Source: Neoceratodus forsteri (Eukaryota; Chordata; Ceratodontiformes; Ceratodontidae). From it: a DNA stretch of 64,000 bases. The notes below the pieces were generated by a model. It worked only from the letters and a program-made list of their open reading frames with translations. It made no database searches and was not told where the DNA came from. This document shows positions 31,736-44,084 of the stretch, piece by piece (the first letter of the stretch is position 1; each line of letters opens with the position of its first letter). A program made the position numbers and the translations under genes. Where the stretch lies: contig CM057456.1 of assembly GCA_016271365.2 (NCBI GenBank), positions 163,098,501 to 163,162,500 of the forward strand. The letters run 5' to 3'.

Positions 31736-32334
31736 TTTAAATGTGTTTAAGTAAGTTTTTATAAATGCAATTTCTCAGCCATGGTTATTACAGGATATGC
31801 CATGGTCATGTGATGTGTTTTGACCAATGAGGTTACAGGATTTTCATACCCCATTGTATAATTCTGTTTCTCCAATACTGCATATCTATTATAGCAGACT
31901 ATATATCCATTATAGTGACACAGCAATAGCACATCTATGTAAACTCCTCTTTGGTCACTTCTAACTCAGTTGTCCTTGGACCTTGTGACCTGAAAATAGG
32001 TATGCACCATATCTGAGTCAGGATTTCACCCTGAAAATTTGACAGGTCAGAGCTGCCATTTTGTTAGTTCTGGAATGTTCAAATCCTCAATAAATAAGTT
32101 TTTCAGACATTTGTTTTGATCCTATACATTATGACTACAAAAAAAAAATGCTGGATTTGAAACCTGAAACCCTTTTAGATTCTTTAGATCGAGGCCAAAG
32201 GGTCTCCTTTGAGTTTATTTGGAACAAAATAAGAAAAATAGAAAGTGTTTTAAATAAAATATAAATGTCTTCTGGATATACGCAGTACATTTTGATACAG
32301 CTTTTCTCCCAGAAGGGGTTTTTCTCCATATATA
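31736..32334. other. No gene recognised
   Basis: CCCCATTGTATAATTCTG (about 31851) is the complement of the ATTATACAATGG phrase that ends the upstream hairpin element, so more of that family may be present. Otherwise nothing. Confidence 0.4.
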
Positions 32335-32672
32335 TGTAAATACATAGACACTGTCTGCAGATAAGGTCCTATGGCCCACCCAGACTGTCCATTTGAGCTT
32401 GTAAGTTCTTTTACATTTTTCTAGAAGTCTGTTCCTCCTTACCCATGACCTCCAGAATTCCCTTATGTTGATCCCATGCATTCTTAAATCCCATGATTGT
32501 TTCAGCACCCACCAGTTCCTCTGGCAGGTGTTCCACTTGTTCACCATCCTTTCTGTGAAGAAATTCTTCCTCACCCTTCCTCTGAATTGCCCACCTCCAA
32601 CTTCATCCCATGCCCTCTAGTCCTGGAACATCTTTTGCTGAAAATAGTGTATTCCTGCACCCTCCACAGTCA
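32335..32672 (-). mobile_element. CR1-like LINE 3' end, minus strand
   Basis: Closely parallels 6806-7130: GCCCACCCAGACTGTCCATT, TTAAATCCCATGATTGTTTC, GTGAAGAAATTCTTCCTCAC and ATCCCATGCCCTCTAGTCCT are the antisense of the CR1 C-terminal coding and 3' UTR blocks. 5' truncated. Confidence 0.85.
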
Positions 32673-33384
32673 GGAAATGTGATTACTGGGTGGGTGGGGG
32701 GATTTATGTGGCACCAAGAACAGCTGTTGCAAGGCTAAAACATCATTGTGAGAAAACTGTAAGTTTCAGAACTACAGTTTATTTGATTACCTTATGAAAA
32801 CAGTTAACAGTTTATAGGTGTCACTGGTGGCAAATGCTGCATCCTCTGTGAACCTATCCATGGTGGTATGCTGGGAGTTACCCTTCTCAGTTCAAGTCTA
32901 ACTCCACAACCTCATCCACAGTGTCAAAAAGTTTAATTAATAATTAAAAATACAATGCAGCTCCTGGTAGCCCATCTTGGGTGGCTGCTGGTTATCCCCT
33001 CACTACCAACCCAATGCTGACATTGGAACTCCATACCTGGTGCTGAGAATTTTTAGTTAATTAAAAGTAAAATAAAGCAGCCACCAGGAATTCATCCCTG
33101 TGGGTATGCTGCTGCTCTGACCAAACATCCCTTTATAATACCAGATGCCATCCCTGGTGCCATTGAACAGCTTCCCCAGATGGCTGGCAATAACCCTACT
33201 CAGTCACTCAATTATCTTAATGACATAACTGTGATCACAGTTATGACATTTCATAATCCTGATTGTGGATATTTAGTTCAGATAGCAGCCAGCAATAAGC
33301 TAGATATGGTCTCATGGAGGGTGAGGGCAGGTGAGCGATTCCAGTGGTTGCCTGAGACTGATGGTTTATGACAGTGTGAGGAAA
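32673..33384. other. No gene recognised
   Basis: Degenerate phrases such as ATTAATAATTAAAAATA and TTAGTTAATTAAAAGTAAAA recur, hinting at an old duplicated block near 32930-33080. No coding sequence supported. Confidence 0.35.
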
Positions 33385-33680
33385 TGGCTGGATGCCAGGA
33401 ATGATAGTTTTGGGCAGGGTCAGGGAGGGAGTGCCTCTGCATATGAGTGACTGATGCTTTAGGGAAGAGTGGGAAAGGGGTACCATTGGGTGCTTGGGAA
33501 TGATAGTTTGGGGCATGTTCAGGGAAGTGGCACCACTGAATGCCAAGGACTGACTGCTGCTCCAGCTGGATGAGGGAGAGGTGCCAATGGATGTCAAGGA
33601 TGGACTGGATTGGGTCAGGTGACAGAAGGGTTGCCACTGGATTCCAAGGATTAAATGAACTAGAAAAGACTGTGAGTGGG
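33385..33680. repeat. Degenerate minisatellite, about 55-65 bp unit
   Basis: Units carry GGATGCCAGGAATGATAGTT, CTTGGGAATGATAGTTTGGG, ATGCCAAGGACTGACT, ATGTCAAGGATGGACT and ATTCCAAGGATTAAAT, interspersed with GTGCCAATGG/GTACCATTGG/GTTGCCACTGG. About five units. The 147- and 119-residue minus frames covering it are artefacts of the repeat. Confidence 0.75.
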
Positions 33681-34047
33681 GCAAGGCACTGGACTGAACA
33701 AATCTTGTAAGTTTCAGGTTTCAGCTCTTAGCTTGTTTAAGCCACAGATGCACCAAAAGGTCTTAATTTGGTCATTTTGATGTATTTTCAACTATCTAGA
33801 ACTTTTACACCACCAAACTGATCATTACCAACATTTTAGAATGCAGAGATAATGCGCCTCAGAATGCACATGCCAAAGCTCAGGCTATTCTGTCTATAAA
33901 TGGTTGCATTATTAAGGTGCAAATAGACATTTAATATAGAAATCCATTTGCAACCGTAATTATAGGTGCTTTACCATGCACTTAAAATATATCTTGGTCC
34001 CTAACATCAGTGACTACCATGTTGCAGAGTGATGAGTGATAGATTTA

Positions 34048-34205
34048 AGTAATAAGGCAAGACAGGGCGGGTTGCTGGAGGATTTACCCACACCTCCTGT
34101 GGTGTGTCATAAAGTGTTGCCAAGTGACTTAGCAACACGCAATTGGGTAATCCCCAATCCCCATATCCTGGGAAGTATTGTGATTGTACAATGGACCCAT
34201 TGTAA
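34048..34205. mobile_element. AATAAGGC hairpin family, copy 2
   Basis: AAGTAATAAGGCAAGACAGGG, GGTGTGTCATAAAGTG, CAAGTGACTTAGCAAC and ATTGTACAATGGACCC occur in the same order as at 31560-31735. Imperfect self-complementarity between TTGCTGGAGGATTTACCC and GGGTAATCCCCAATCC. Confidence 0.65.
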
Positions 34206-34284
34206 ATGTAAAATGAATTTAAAATGTGTTGATGATTTTGTAAATACCCTTCAATAGCTGTATTACAGAATTACAGAGGTAAAG

Positions 34285-36538
34285 GTGGGTGACCACCTGG
34301 GATCAAGCAAATCACAGTACAGTATGGTTCAAAGTGAGAAAAAGGAGGTGTCAAACCACATGAAAGCAAGGGTCTTAGATTTTAGGTAGGCCAACTCTTG
34401 CAAAGATGGTGGATTGTCTTAGGAACTGGAAGGAAGGAGAAAGAGGAGGGGTATAGGAGAAATGGCAAATCTTAAGGAAGCCATAGTGGAGGCAACAAGC
34501 CTTGCATTAGGCAAGTAAGCAAAACAAAGAGAAGAAAACAACACTATGGTTTCTCAAAAGGAGTGGCCAAGAAGGTAAGGATGAAAAGGTGGCAGTCTGA
34601 AATACAAGGAAACACAGAGGGAGGAAGACAGGAACTGTATCTGGAAAACAGAGGGAACGGGAAAGCAGTCAGGGGTGCAAAGGTACAAACGGAAGAAAAA
34701 GTAGCACAGGCACAACAAAAGGGGACAAGAACTTTTTCAGGTACATTAGTGAAAGAAGAAAACTAAGGGTGGGATTATGAGACTAAAAAGGCAAGAAGGA
34801 CAGTGTTCAGAAAGGACCAAGAAAAGCAGAAATACTGAATATTTTTTGTTCAGTATTCAAGAAAGAAGATGAAGGGCAGGGTCCACAGTTAGGAGTCAGA
34901 AGAATCACTGGAAGGGAAGTGGACACCAGTCCATTTACAGAGGAGAAAGTCCTGAAGGAACTTGCAAATCTGAAAGTGGTCAAGGCAATGGGGCTGGATG
35001 GGATACATCCCAGAGTATTAAAATAACTCAGGAGTGCTAGCAGCACCACTGACAACCCTGTTCAACAGATCGCTGGAAACAGGTGTGGTGCCAAAGAACT
35101 GGAGAAGGGCTTAACATAGTCCCTTTCCACAAAAGTGAAAGCAAGGAAGAGGTTGACAATTACAGGCCAGTCAGCCTGACATCAGTGGTGGGAAACTAAT
35201 GGAGTCTTTACTAAAAGAAAGGTTTGTGCTATATCTTGAAGTCAGCAGATCACAGAACCGAGACAGCATGGGTTCACAGTGGAAGGTCTTGTCAGACTAA
35301 TCTGATAGACTTTTGATTGGGTGACTAGGAAAGTTGATCAGGAGGGTGGTGGAAATGGCCTACATGTAGTTCAGCAAGGCCTTGACACCATCATTCATAG
35401 GAGGCTTGTACTGTAAACAAGCTGGACAGCCTGGGGATGGGACCCAGGGGGATAAACTGGATCAGAAATTGGCTGAGTGATAGGACACAGAGGGTGGTGG
35501 TGAATGGAGTCCAATCCAAAGAGAAAGAGGTACCAGTGGGTCCCGAGGGATCGTGCTGGGACCAGTCCTCCTTAATGTTGTCATAACAGACATTGCAGAA
35601 GGACTGGAAGGGGAGGTATGTCTGTTTGCTGATGACATGAAGATCTGAAACAGGGTGGACACTCCAGGAGGGGTGGAGAAATGAGAAGGGACCTCAGCAG
35701 GCTTGAGGAGGGTCAAGGGTGTGACAGCTCAGATTCAATGCAAAATGTACCATATCATGCACTTGGGGAACAGAAATGCAGGGAGGAGCACATAATGGTT
35801 GGGAGGGTTACTGATGGCCACCAAACAAGAAAGGGATCAGGAATGATCATATCTGATGACCCAAAGGTTACCAAACAATGTGAGAAGGTTGTGAGGAGAG
35901 CAAGTGGAATTATGGGATGCATAGTGAGAGGTATCGCCAGCAGAAGGAAGGAGGTGGTGATGCCACTGTAGAGAACATTGGTGAGAACTCATCTATAGTA
36001 CTGTGTCGAAGTCTGGAGGCCACATCTCCAGAAGGACATAGACAGAGTGGAAGCAGTCCAGAGATGGGCAATAAAAGTGGTGCAGGGGCTGCACCAGAAG
36101 CCATATGAGGAAAGACTAGAGGACCACGATATGTATTCCCTAGAAGAAAGGAGAGGAGATATGATAGAGATTTTCAAATACCTGAAAGTATAAAAGGTGC
36201 AAGAGGGTAGCACCTTTCAGAAAAGAAGATGTTCAAGACAAAGGGTCCATAATATGAGAACGGGGAGAGGAGGAAGACCCAGAAGTAATGTGAGGAAGTA
36301 TTTTTCATGGAAAGGGTGGTGAATGCATAGAACAGCCTACCTGCAGAGGCTTTGATGGCAAAACAGTGGGGGATTCAAAATGCATGAGATTGACATAAGG
36401 GAACCCTAGTAACAGGAAAAGAGGGTAAGCCACAGATCACTTAGGATCTATGGTATCTGAAACATGCAGGAAATGGGCAGACTAGATGGGCCAAGTGGTC
36501 CTTATCTTCCATAAGATTCCATGTTTCTATGTTCCTAT
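34285..36538 (+). mobile_element. CR1-like LINE, partial endonuclease to 3' end
   Basis: The longest plus-strand CR1 copy. It starts within the endonuclease tail (GDHLGSSK, VQSEKKEVSNHMKARVLDF, corresponding to SSDHN..WFE..KVLDF). The linker has SLALG and KGTRTFSGTLVKEEN. The RT front has VDNYRPVSLTSVVG (about 35155). The polymerase region has RVVVNGVQSKEKEVPVG-like and VCLFADDMK-like blocks in shifted frames (about 35500-35645). The C-terminus has VRRASGIMGCIVRGIASRRK (about 35888) and EERLEDHDMYSLEERRGDM-like blocks. The 3' UTR is GGGCAGACTAGATGGGCC with a CATGTTTCTATG tail at 36538. Many stops and frameshifts. Confidence 0.9.
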
Positions 36539-38847
36539 GTTGTAAGTTGTTTTAGGATTTACCCACTGATAAAAAGCTTAGCTGACCAAACAAGGTACAG
36601 GATTATTTTAATGTCCATTGTATAATTGTAGCGAGCCTCAAGATATCATAATTTATACAATACACATTAGCGTTTTATATGCTAAATAAAAATACTATCT
36701 GTACTAGAGAACACCAACTAGCCAGATTCATTTTTTACTTCCCAGTAGGGTATATCACAAAATGTATCTCGCTAGTTGGGTATGTCACAACACGCATTTC
36801 ATTCAGACACCTGTGCCCATGGGTTATACAGCTGTATGCTCCTGCCAGCATGAAATACATCTTTCAATCATCGCGGCCACTGAGAACATTTTTGTTATTT
36901 ATTAATTTCTGCTAATCCTGTATACCAACTGAAACAAAGCTGTCCATATTTCAGTGGTGACCTGGAATTAATTACAGATATACCATCAGGCAGAAATAAC
37001 AAATGGACAAATACTTAGTAAGAACAATGTCAATCATGGTATCATTAAGAATTCTAGGAATAAACAGACTATGATGATGGTAAACTTTTATGTTTTATTC
37101 AAAAGTCATTAGAAAAAACACTAATGTATATTGTATAAACTGCACATGTGATGTGTGTTCATGAGGTGTATTTATTTTCATTTGTGGTCAGTGACCTCTT
37201 TTGACATCACTCATGAAGGTCAAGACATCACTGATCACTCATGAAGGTATATACCAAATCTCACTGTGTTGTCACAGTTGGTATCCTGAGGGCTAATACC
37301 ATCACAGTGGAGTAATGGATCAATCTGAGGAGCATTCACAAAGTTGAGGACATCATGCCTAATGCAGCACAGAAACACGCTGGTAAAATCAAAGAGAAAC
37401 CACTACAAATTCACACAAACAGCAGACTCAAGAATCATAACTAGTAAACTGATGTTGCTTTAATCTAATATGCTGTGATCTGACTCAGAACACTGATGAG
37501 GGAAAGGACTTTCATAGCACAACCATGGCTCTAGCACTCAGGAGCTATGGTTCTGTCCCTCAGCCTTGAAGATAAACATCACATTTTTAGTCAGGTCATT
37601 GCTGATATGGTGCCACTCTAGAATGATGTTTCTAAGTGGAAAATAAATGGGTTCTGAACTACATAATTGAAAATAAATGTTACTTTTCATTTGGGTATTC
37701 AACAGGGGAAACCTAATGCATTTATAATGGCTATTTTTGGATAAAAAATATGTATAGAATAAATGTTAACAAACTGTGATGTACAAAGAAATAATACCAT
37801 CATGGAGGCTAATGAGACCCTTAAGGCCATGAGCCAGAAGGTAAAAATTGCTTTATAAGCTTGTTAACCCACTGAGGGGGTGTTATTTAATGATGTAGGC
37901 CCAACACCAGTTCTCCAGGCTTCTACATGATAATCTCCTACTTACGTGTGGTACATATATAGAGAAAGTCATTTAAAAAATGTAAAATGGTATAAACTTA
38001 CCAATAGAAACTAACAAGATTCTTAATAATGGGTTCACAAAAGTATTGTCTTCAGTATTTACTTAAACAAGATAGGTTTCATTAAGAGAATCAGACCTGA
38101 CTAATTGTTTTGATACATCTTAAATCACTGATGGCCACTAGAGAGTATTACAAAAGTATTATCCCCTAGAGCTGGTACACAAGAAATATCCCTTAATGTT
38201 ACTTAAAAGAGGCAGGCATGATGCTGGGCACATATACATACATATGCAAACAGCCATGTTCTTGTAAAGAATTTAATGGTGTCTTCAACTGAGAAACTTT
38301 ACAGGCACTTACTGTGGTCCCTTGCACATGCTAAGCTCTGTGAGGCAGTGGTAGGTTTAACTCACATTCTGCTTCACTACTTAACTGATACCTAGACTAA
38401 ATAAGTGTAGTCTTCAAGTGATGTAATAATCTTAAAACATGTTGCAAAACATTGTGTTGGGAGCACCAAAAGGAATCTGTGCTAACTTTATAAACAACTA
38501 ACAAGAAACTGACTAAACCTGTAAGATTTCAGAAATATAAACAAGTAAATTTTTAAGAATAGATTAGTAAATGAAGCACATTATTCATTTTAAAATCAGA
38601 TATAACTAGGATTAGCTAGTTGGATGTTTGGATAGAGAAATGAATTAACAACAAGTGAAATATTATGATGTATAAAAAAACAGAAGGCACCAGTTTGTTA
38701 GAAAAGCCTTGTCTGAAACTCATTTACTCTCATCTAGTGTAGAATCATGATTAAGTTAAATTTTAGTTATTTAGCTTTTAGTTTTTTATTTTAGTTATTT
38801 AGCTTTTGTTTACCAGGTAAGTACACTAGCAAAAATGCCTATTTTCA
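36539..38847. other. 2.3 kb with no gene recognised
   Basis: Near 36616, ATGTCCATTGTATAATTGTA is the complement of the conserved tail of the AATAAGGC hairpin family, so a minus-strand remnant may lie at 36540-36640. CACTCATGAAGGT is duplicated at about 37208 and 37235. The rest is AT-rich with no family I can identify. Confidence 0.4.
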
Positions 38848-39718
38848 AGTCAAGTCAACTTTATTTATACAGCGCCCAGTACCTGGGACTTTAGGCATTT
38901 TACACATAGGTGACAATGTGAAGATATATAGTTAAAATTTAAAATCAGAAATTTGACAAACATACATAATTTAGAATTCCATTCTTAAAATTATTTAAAA
39001 CTCGAACCACATAATTAAAATTAGTAGACGTCAAATAACAGGTTAAAATATGGGCTTTCAGACCCCACTTGAATGTCTGCACAGAGGGAGCTCTCCTCAG
39101 AACTCTTGGCAGAGGGTTCCACATCACTGGTCCAGCCACTTCAAAGGCACGCCCTCAGACATTTTTAACTATGCCCTTGGGACCACCAGGAGGAGGCTCT
39201 CTGTGGATGACTGTAGTGAGTGCACTAGGCAGACAGTATCAAGAGGTCAGACAGGTAGCCTGGATCTGAGCTGAAACAGGACCTTATAGGTGAGCAAGCC
39301 CACCCTGAAGGCAATCCTCCACCAGACTGGCAGCCAGTGCAGGTTGCACCAGCCCAGGTTATATGAGCAGACCTCGAATAGCCCGATAATAATCGGGCTA
39401 TAGCATCCTGCACCAGTTGCAATCATTGGAGATTACCTCCACTGACCCTAAGCAAAGAGCATTACAGTAATCGGCCTGGATGTAACAAAAAAGCATGCAC
39501 TAATGATGGCAAGTCCTTAAATGCTAATAAGGGTTTAATCCAGGCAAGATTTCTTAGTGGAAACCCACTCCGCACAACAGCCAACACCTGATGTTCTAGT
39601 GTCAGGTCATCATCAAAAATGATGCCCATATTATGCACCTTAGTGGCCGCCTCCAACTTGGTGGTACCCAGAAACAACACTGTTCCTGCTGTGGAGGCAG
39701 TCACATCCATGGATGACC
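38848..39718 (-). mobile_element. L2-like LINE 3' portion, minus strand
   Basis: Minus-strand reading gives VLFLGTTKLEAATKVHNMGI, IFDDDLTLEHQVLAVVRSGF and LRNLAWIKPLLAFKDLPSLV, then QLVQDAIARLLSGYSRSAHI, then PVMWNPLPRVLRRAPSVQTF and KWGLKAHILTCYL. This is the order of the C-terminal part of L2/Rex1-type proteins. The 3' end is the complement of CAACTTTATTTATACAGCGC. It is one of the best preserved LINE tails here, though split between frames. Its 5' side is cut abruptly at 39718 by IR-satellite sequence. Confidence 0.9.
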
Positions 39719-40939
39719 TATTCGTTCAAAGGGTGATTTCGCAGTCACCGCGCCAAATCACCCTTCAGGCCCGAATAACACCATGACAGTGACATCATTC
39801 ATGAGAAGGAGTCCCAAAACCCCATGTTGAAAATTTGGTTCAAAAATTCCAAAATGACTGTTTTATGAGCTGCAGCATTGCTCAGTTCCTATGCAGGCCT
39901 GTAAGTTCGAATTTTCAATATTTTTACCCAGATTTTCAACATTGCCATTTTACCACACCCTTATGAGCAGTACAGCTGTCATTTTTCACATCCTGCCCAA
40001 AACGTGTTTCGCCTAAGTAGCTTATTAATGGCACAGTCGGTGTGCTAAATCAATGTATGGGACACATTAAGAAAATCACCATGACACTGTTCATTAGCAG
40101 AGGTATTAAAATGGCTATGTTGAAAGTTTGGTGAAAAATTCCTAAAATGACTGTTTTACAAGTGTGCGTAGCAGTTCCTACGCACACTGTAGGTTTGTGA
40201 ATTTTCAATATTTCCATTCCTGATTTTCAACATTGCCATTTTACAACCCTTCTTATGAGTAGTACAGCTGTCATTTTTCACATCTCACCCAAAACGTATG
40301 CTCATCATGTAGCGCATAATGGTGCAGTCGGTGTGCGAACTCAATGTATGGGACACATTAAGAAAATCACAGTGACACTGTTCATGAGCAGAGGTCTTAA
40401 ATGGCTGTGTTGAAAATGTGGTGAAAAAATTCCTAAAATGACTGTTTTAAGTGTTATATGCAGTTCCTATGCACACTGTAAGTTTGTGAATTTTCAATAT
40501 TTCCATTCCTGATTTTCAACATTGCCATTTTACAACCCTTCTTATGAGTAGTACAGCTGTCATTTTCACATCTCACCAAACATGTTTCCACCCATGTAGC
40601 GCACAATGGCGCAGTCGGTGTGCTAACTCAATGTATGGAACACATTAAGAAAATCACAGTGACACTGTTCATGAGCAGAGGTCTTAAATGGCTGTGTTGA
40701 AAATGTGGTGAAAAAATTCCTAAAATGACTGTTTTATTTATATGCAGTTCCTATGCACGCTTGTAAGTTTGTGAATTTTCACTCCAATGACTTCCAAATA
40801 CCTAAACAGCACATAGAAACAAGAACAATCGGCATTGACAAATGCTTGTACTTTTTGTCACTGATTTTTTAGCCATGTCCAAGTGCCAAATACCACTGCA
40901 AATACCTGCAAGCGAACGCTCGCATTGACAAATGCTTGT
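39719..40939 (-). mobile_element. IR-satellite family, third copy (one end only)
   Basis: It starts abruptly with GGGTGATTTCGCAGTCACCG (the AAGGTGATT..AAATCACC palindrome, 39729-39765). It continues with about three palindromic units sharing GATTTTCAACATTGCCATTT, GTACAGCTGTCATTTT, CACATTAAGAAAATCAC and TGACACTGTTCATGAGCAGA. It ends with the terminal motif GGCATTGACAAATGCTTGT at 40836-40854 and again, as GCATTGACAAATGCTTGT, at 40921-40938. The GC-rich inner part is missing. Orientation is as the copy at 22175-23726. Confidence 0.8.
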
Positions 40940-41394
40940 GTTATATTGCACTAGTATGATGTGTTGTACTATGCTTTTGCTATACGCTGTCTATGCATGT
41001 AGGTACCCATTATATAAGCATACATGCCCAGTAGACAAGCACAAAAGGGCAGTACACACTTAGTGTGCATGTATCCAAATTAGCACTTATTGTGATAGAT
41101 GAGCCCCTATCAGCTAGCACTACAACATAGAGTGAATCTCCAAACTTGTTTAAATACAAGTTTCCTAAAATTCCTGACTGCACATAATCTGTCTGTGTGT
41201 GTGTTTGTCATATCCCAGCGGCATAGAGTCAATCTCTAAACCTATTTAAATACCAGATTTAAGTCACCCCAATTTTTCTGACTCCACATACTGGCATCCA
41301 TAGATAGCCACTGATCATCTTCTGCAGTCAGCAGCACTGAGAGAATCTCTGTACCTGTTTAATTACCAGATTTAAAGGCACATGTCAGCTTTTT
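40940..41394. other. No gene recognised
   Basis: Contains loosely repeated phrases (ATCTCTAAACCTATTTAAAT, AATCTCTGTACCTGTTTAAT, AATCTCCAAACTTGTTTAAA), a degenerate tandem repeat of about 90-120 bases with three units between about 41120 and 41390. Confidence 0.5.
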
Positions 41395-42549
41395 TATGAT
41401 TTCCAGTGTTTCCAATGTATTTTAAAAGAGCCCTTAGATCGTCGTACAAGTTGTGGCAATCAAGGGCTGTGGAAAACTTAGGGTGCAACAGGGACCCTGC
41501 GCCTAATTTTTAAATTGTAGGTCCCTGTGCCAAAAGACCTGTGAGTTACTTGCAGCTGCAGGGTTGTGCCAAAGATGTGGCACACCTGCAGGGTTTGTTG
41601 GAGGGATCTGTCAATCCCCACCCAGCACAACACTAGAGGGGTTGTGAAGGTAGGGGAATGAATATATCTGCCAGAGGGGAGTGGGGGCAGAAGAAGCATA
41701 GTGGTGGCTTAGTGAGTGATGGGGGCACAGTGGCAATGTGCAGGTGACAAGGTGGCACCCCGCGGTGCCCTGCACTACTACAGACAGCTGATGGGCTCAG
41801 GTACAGGGGCCTGGAAGGAAGGAACCAGAACCCAGCCTCAGGGGGACACAGCCCTGGCAACTGCCCCATAGGTGCCACTGACCCCAACACCCTTGGCAGG
41901 TGGCAAACTGCCTCCACATGGGGACCTGGTACCAGGGACTGCCATGGTGACTGGGGTCCATTCTCATCCAACACTTGCACTCCAGCAACCTGCAGCCACT
42001 GCTGCCTGCCAACTGGGTTGAGGTCAGTGGCACCTATGGGACAGGTGCCATGTCTGTGTCCCCTGAGGGCAGATCCCTGTCCCTTCCTGCCAGCCTCCTA
42101 TACTCAGGCTAATCGACTGTCTGAAGTAGTGCAGGGCACTCCTGCAGGGTGCCACCCCATCCCCTTACATTGCCGGCCATGCCCAACTTGCTCCATCAAC
42201 CACCCCAGTGCTTCTTCTTCCCCAGGTCCCATTCTTGCTGTCCCCACCAACTGCTGACCACCACCTGTCAGGCCTAAGGTCATCCCCTGTTGTGACCATG
42301 GTGAGGCTTCTAAAATTACAAAAAGTGGATGGTGCAGCCCCATCATGGTGCAAGTTCCTTTGCAACCTGGCACAATGGCACTTCTTCTGCAAGGGTGGCA
42401 CAGCATAGCTTAGGCACAAGGCATCCTGATTTAAACACAGCCTGTATTCAAAATTGGGATTGACGCAAACTTTGATGCATGGTGCCACTTGCATCATACC
42501 CATTTGGTGTGGGCACCTTGCATCAAAAGAATTACTTGAAAACGGGCCC
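41395..42549. mobile_element. GC-rich foldback element
   Basis: Arms around a centre near 41960 are inverted copies. CAAGGTGGCACCCCGCGGTG..GTGCCCTGCACTACTAC, AGGGGGACACAG and CATAGGTGCCACTGACC on the left meet GGTCAGTGGCACCTATGG, CTGTGTCCCCTGAG and GTAGTGCAGGGCACTCCTGC on the right. Complementarity continues outward through the AGAAGAAGCA/GCTTCTTCTTC blocks. The outermost parts are weaker. The many 60-115 residue frames are by-products of the GC-rich palindrome. Confidence 0.75.
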
Positions 42550-43402
42550 TATGTGTTATCTGTGATCTTGTTGCCAATACTCTATCCACACAATTGAAAT
42601 GGCAATAGATTTACATGAATGTAACATTCATCCTTTATTTTTACTAAAACTAAATTGTAAGTGACTCGCTTTAACGGGCCGTCAGTCAATACTCCTGCAT
42701 GTCCACAATGCTACTGCATATGCCCAGAGTCATGGTTTGAAATTTCAAGCACTAATTTAACATGGTCAGAGCAATCATTTTGAAATTAGCATAAATTTCC
42801 TGAGTGCGTGAAGGACATAGAAATGGAGGAGATATTTATTGATATGCATAAAAACTTCCTAACTCATTCGAGAACAAGTTGCTCTGTGGCCTGATGCCAT
42901 ATCACATTGTGAATGGACGGGAGCATTAGCCAGTTTGTCTTCAGTTTGAGATGAATTTATATATATTTTTAGCATAAATAAAGAATAAATCTAACATTTA
43001 TGCAAATCTGCTCCAAAAGAGGAGTGCACTGGGCTCGGTGCCAGGATAAGAATGAGCAAACTCCGATACAGAAAATCCTGCACTTACCACACAATAAATG
43101 TTGATCATTAGGATGCATCTAGTGCTGTTTACGAGTAAATAGTGTGAGACATCTGGTCACGTTTGACGGGTCGTCCTTATCAAAAGACATAATTTGAAAG
43201 CGACTGACTGTCCAAAACACGTTAAGATGTGACTTCACACTGACACCTTAAATAAACTTCAGCACTTTGGATTACATCCTGACAGCAGCACTTTATTGGT
43301 TTGTGAGTGTGGGATTTTCTGTGTCTGAGTTAGGTAAGTCTATTGCCATTTTTGAATTTTGTGTGGAGAGCACTTGCATCAGGATCACAGATAACACATA
43401 TG
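42550..43402. mobile_element. Non-autonomous element with terminal inverted repeats
   Basis: TATGTGTTATCTGTGATC (42550-42567) is exactly complemented by GATCACAGATAACACATA (43383-43400). The repeat extends imperfectly inward for some 65 bases (ATGGCAATAGA against TCTATTGCCAT). Deeper in, GACTCGCTTTAACGGGCCGTC and the GACGGGTCGTC..AAAGCGACTGACTG side are related. No coding frame. The left end abuts the foldback at 41395-42549. Confidence 0.75.
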
Positions 43403-44084
43403 GTGGAAATCATGACAAAAGCTGACAGTATGTCTATAAATCTCTTAAAATTTTCTGACTCCACATACTCTGTCTACACATGTTTTGCCCTGTCCCAGAA
43501 GCATAGAGGACTCTCCTTTCCTGTTTAAACCATTTACAGCGGCATTCTCAGACCAAAAATGCCATAGCATGGTTGCTGAAAACATCTACTTTCTGTTGCC
43601 TGTCTCATCTCCAAAGTCTCTAACTCTAGGCTTAGAGTTAAGGCTGATCCCCAAAAGCCCAGCACCAACTTCTTTAGCTATGGAGTGAAGGTAGTACAAT
43701 GGCTTGTGGTGCACAGAGGCCCTGCTCTGCACATGTGTGGACCTCTACAAATCCACAGCCCTAGAATGTGGTCCCTCTGCAGTTGATCCCAGGGCACACA
43801 CATGGCTATGTGGGTGGCCAGGATGGGTGGGCCAGGAGGTTGGTGCAGACATATGCTGAATTCTGAACACAATTTCTTCAGTGTGGAGTTCTGGCAGAGG
43901 GGTGGTTGCACATCTGCCATATCATAATCATCTGGGCCTGATCAGCAGCCCTCCTCCAGTCTCCAGCCCTAGGAGAGATAGGCTGTAGGCATCACAGACA
44001 CTGTCCAGTGTGTTTTCATTTAGCTGTGGATTCCAGTGGTGATACAGCAGTACTTAGTGGCCTCCTGTATCTTAAGTTTGTAGC
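43403..44084. other. No gene recognised
   Basis: Short frames without family resemblance. Nothing supported. Confidence 0.35.

Noticed and set aside
33241..33684. 147-residue minus-strand frame with repeated HSQ/PFxL phrases
   Set aside because: Produced by the degenerate minisatellite at 33385-33680.
41633..42503. Several proline/cysteine-rich frames on both strands
   Set aside because: They fall on the GC-rich arms of a foldback element, so both strands appear open by composition.
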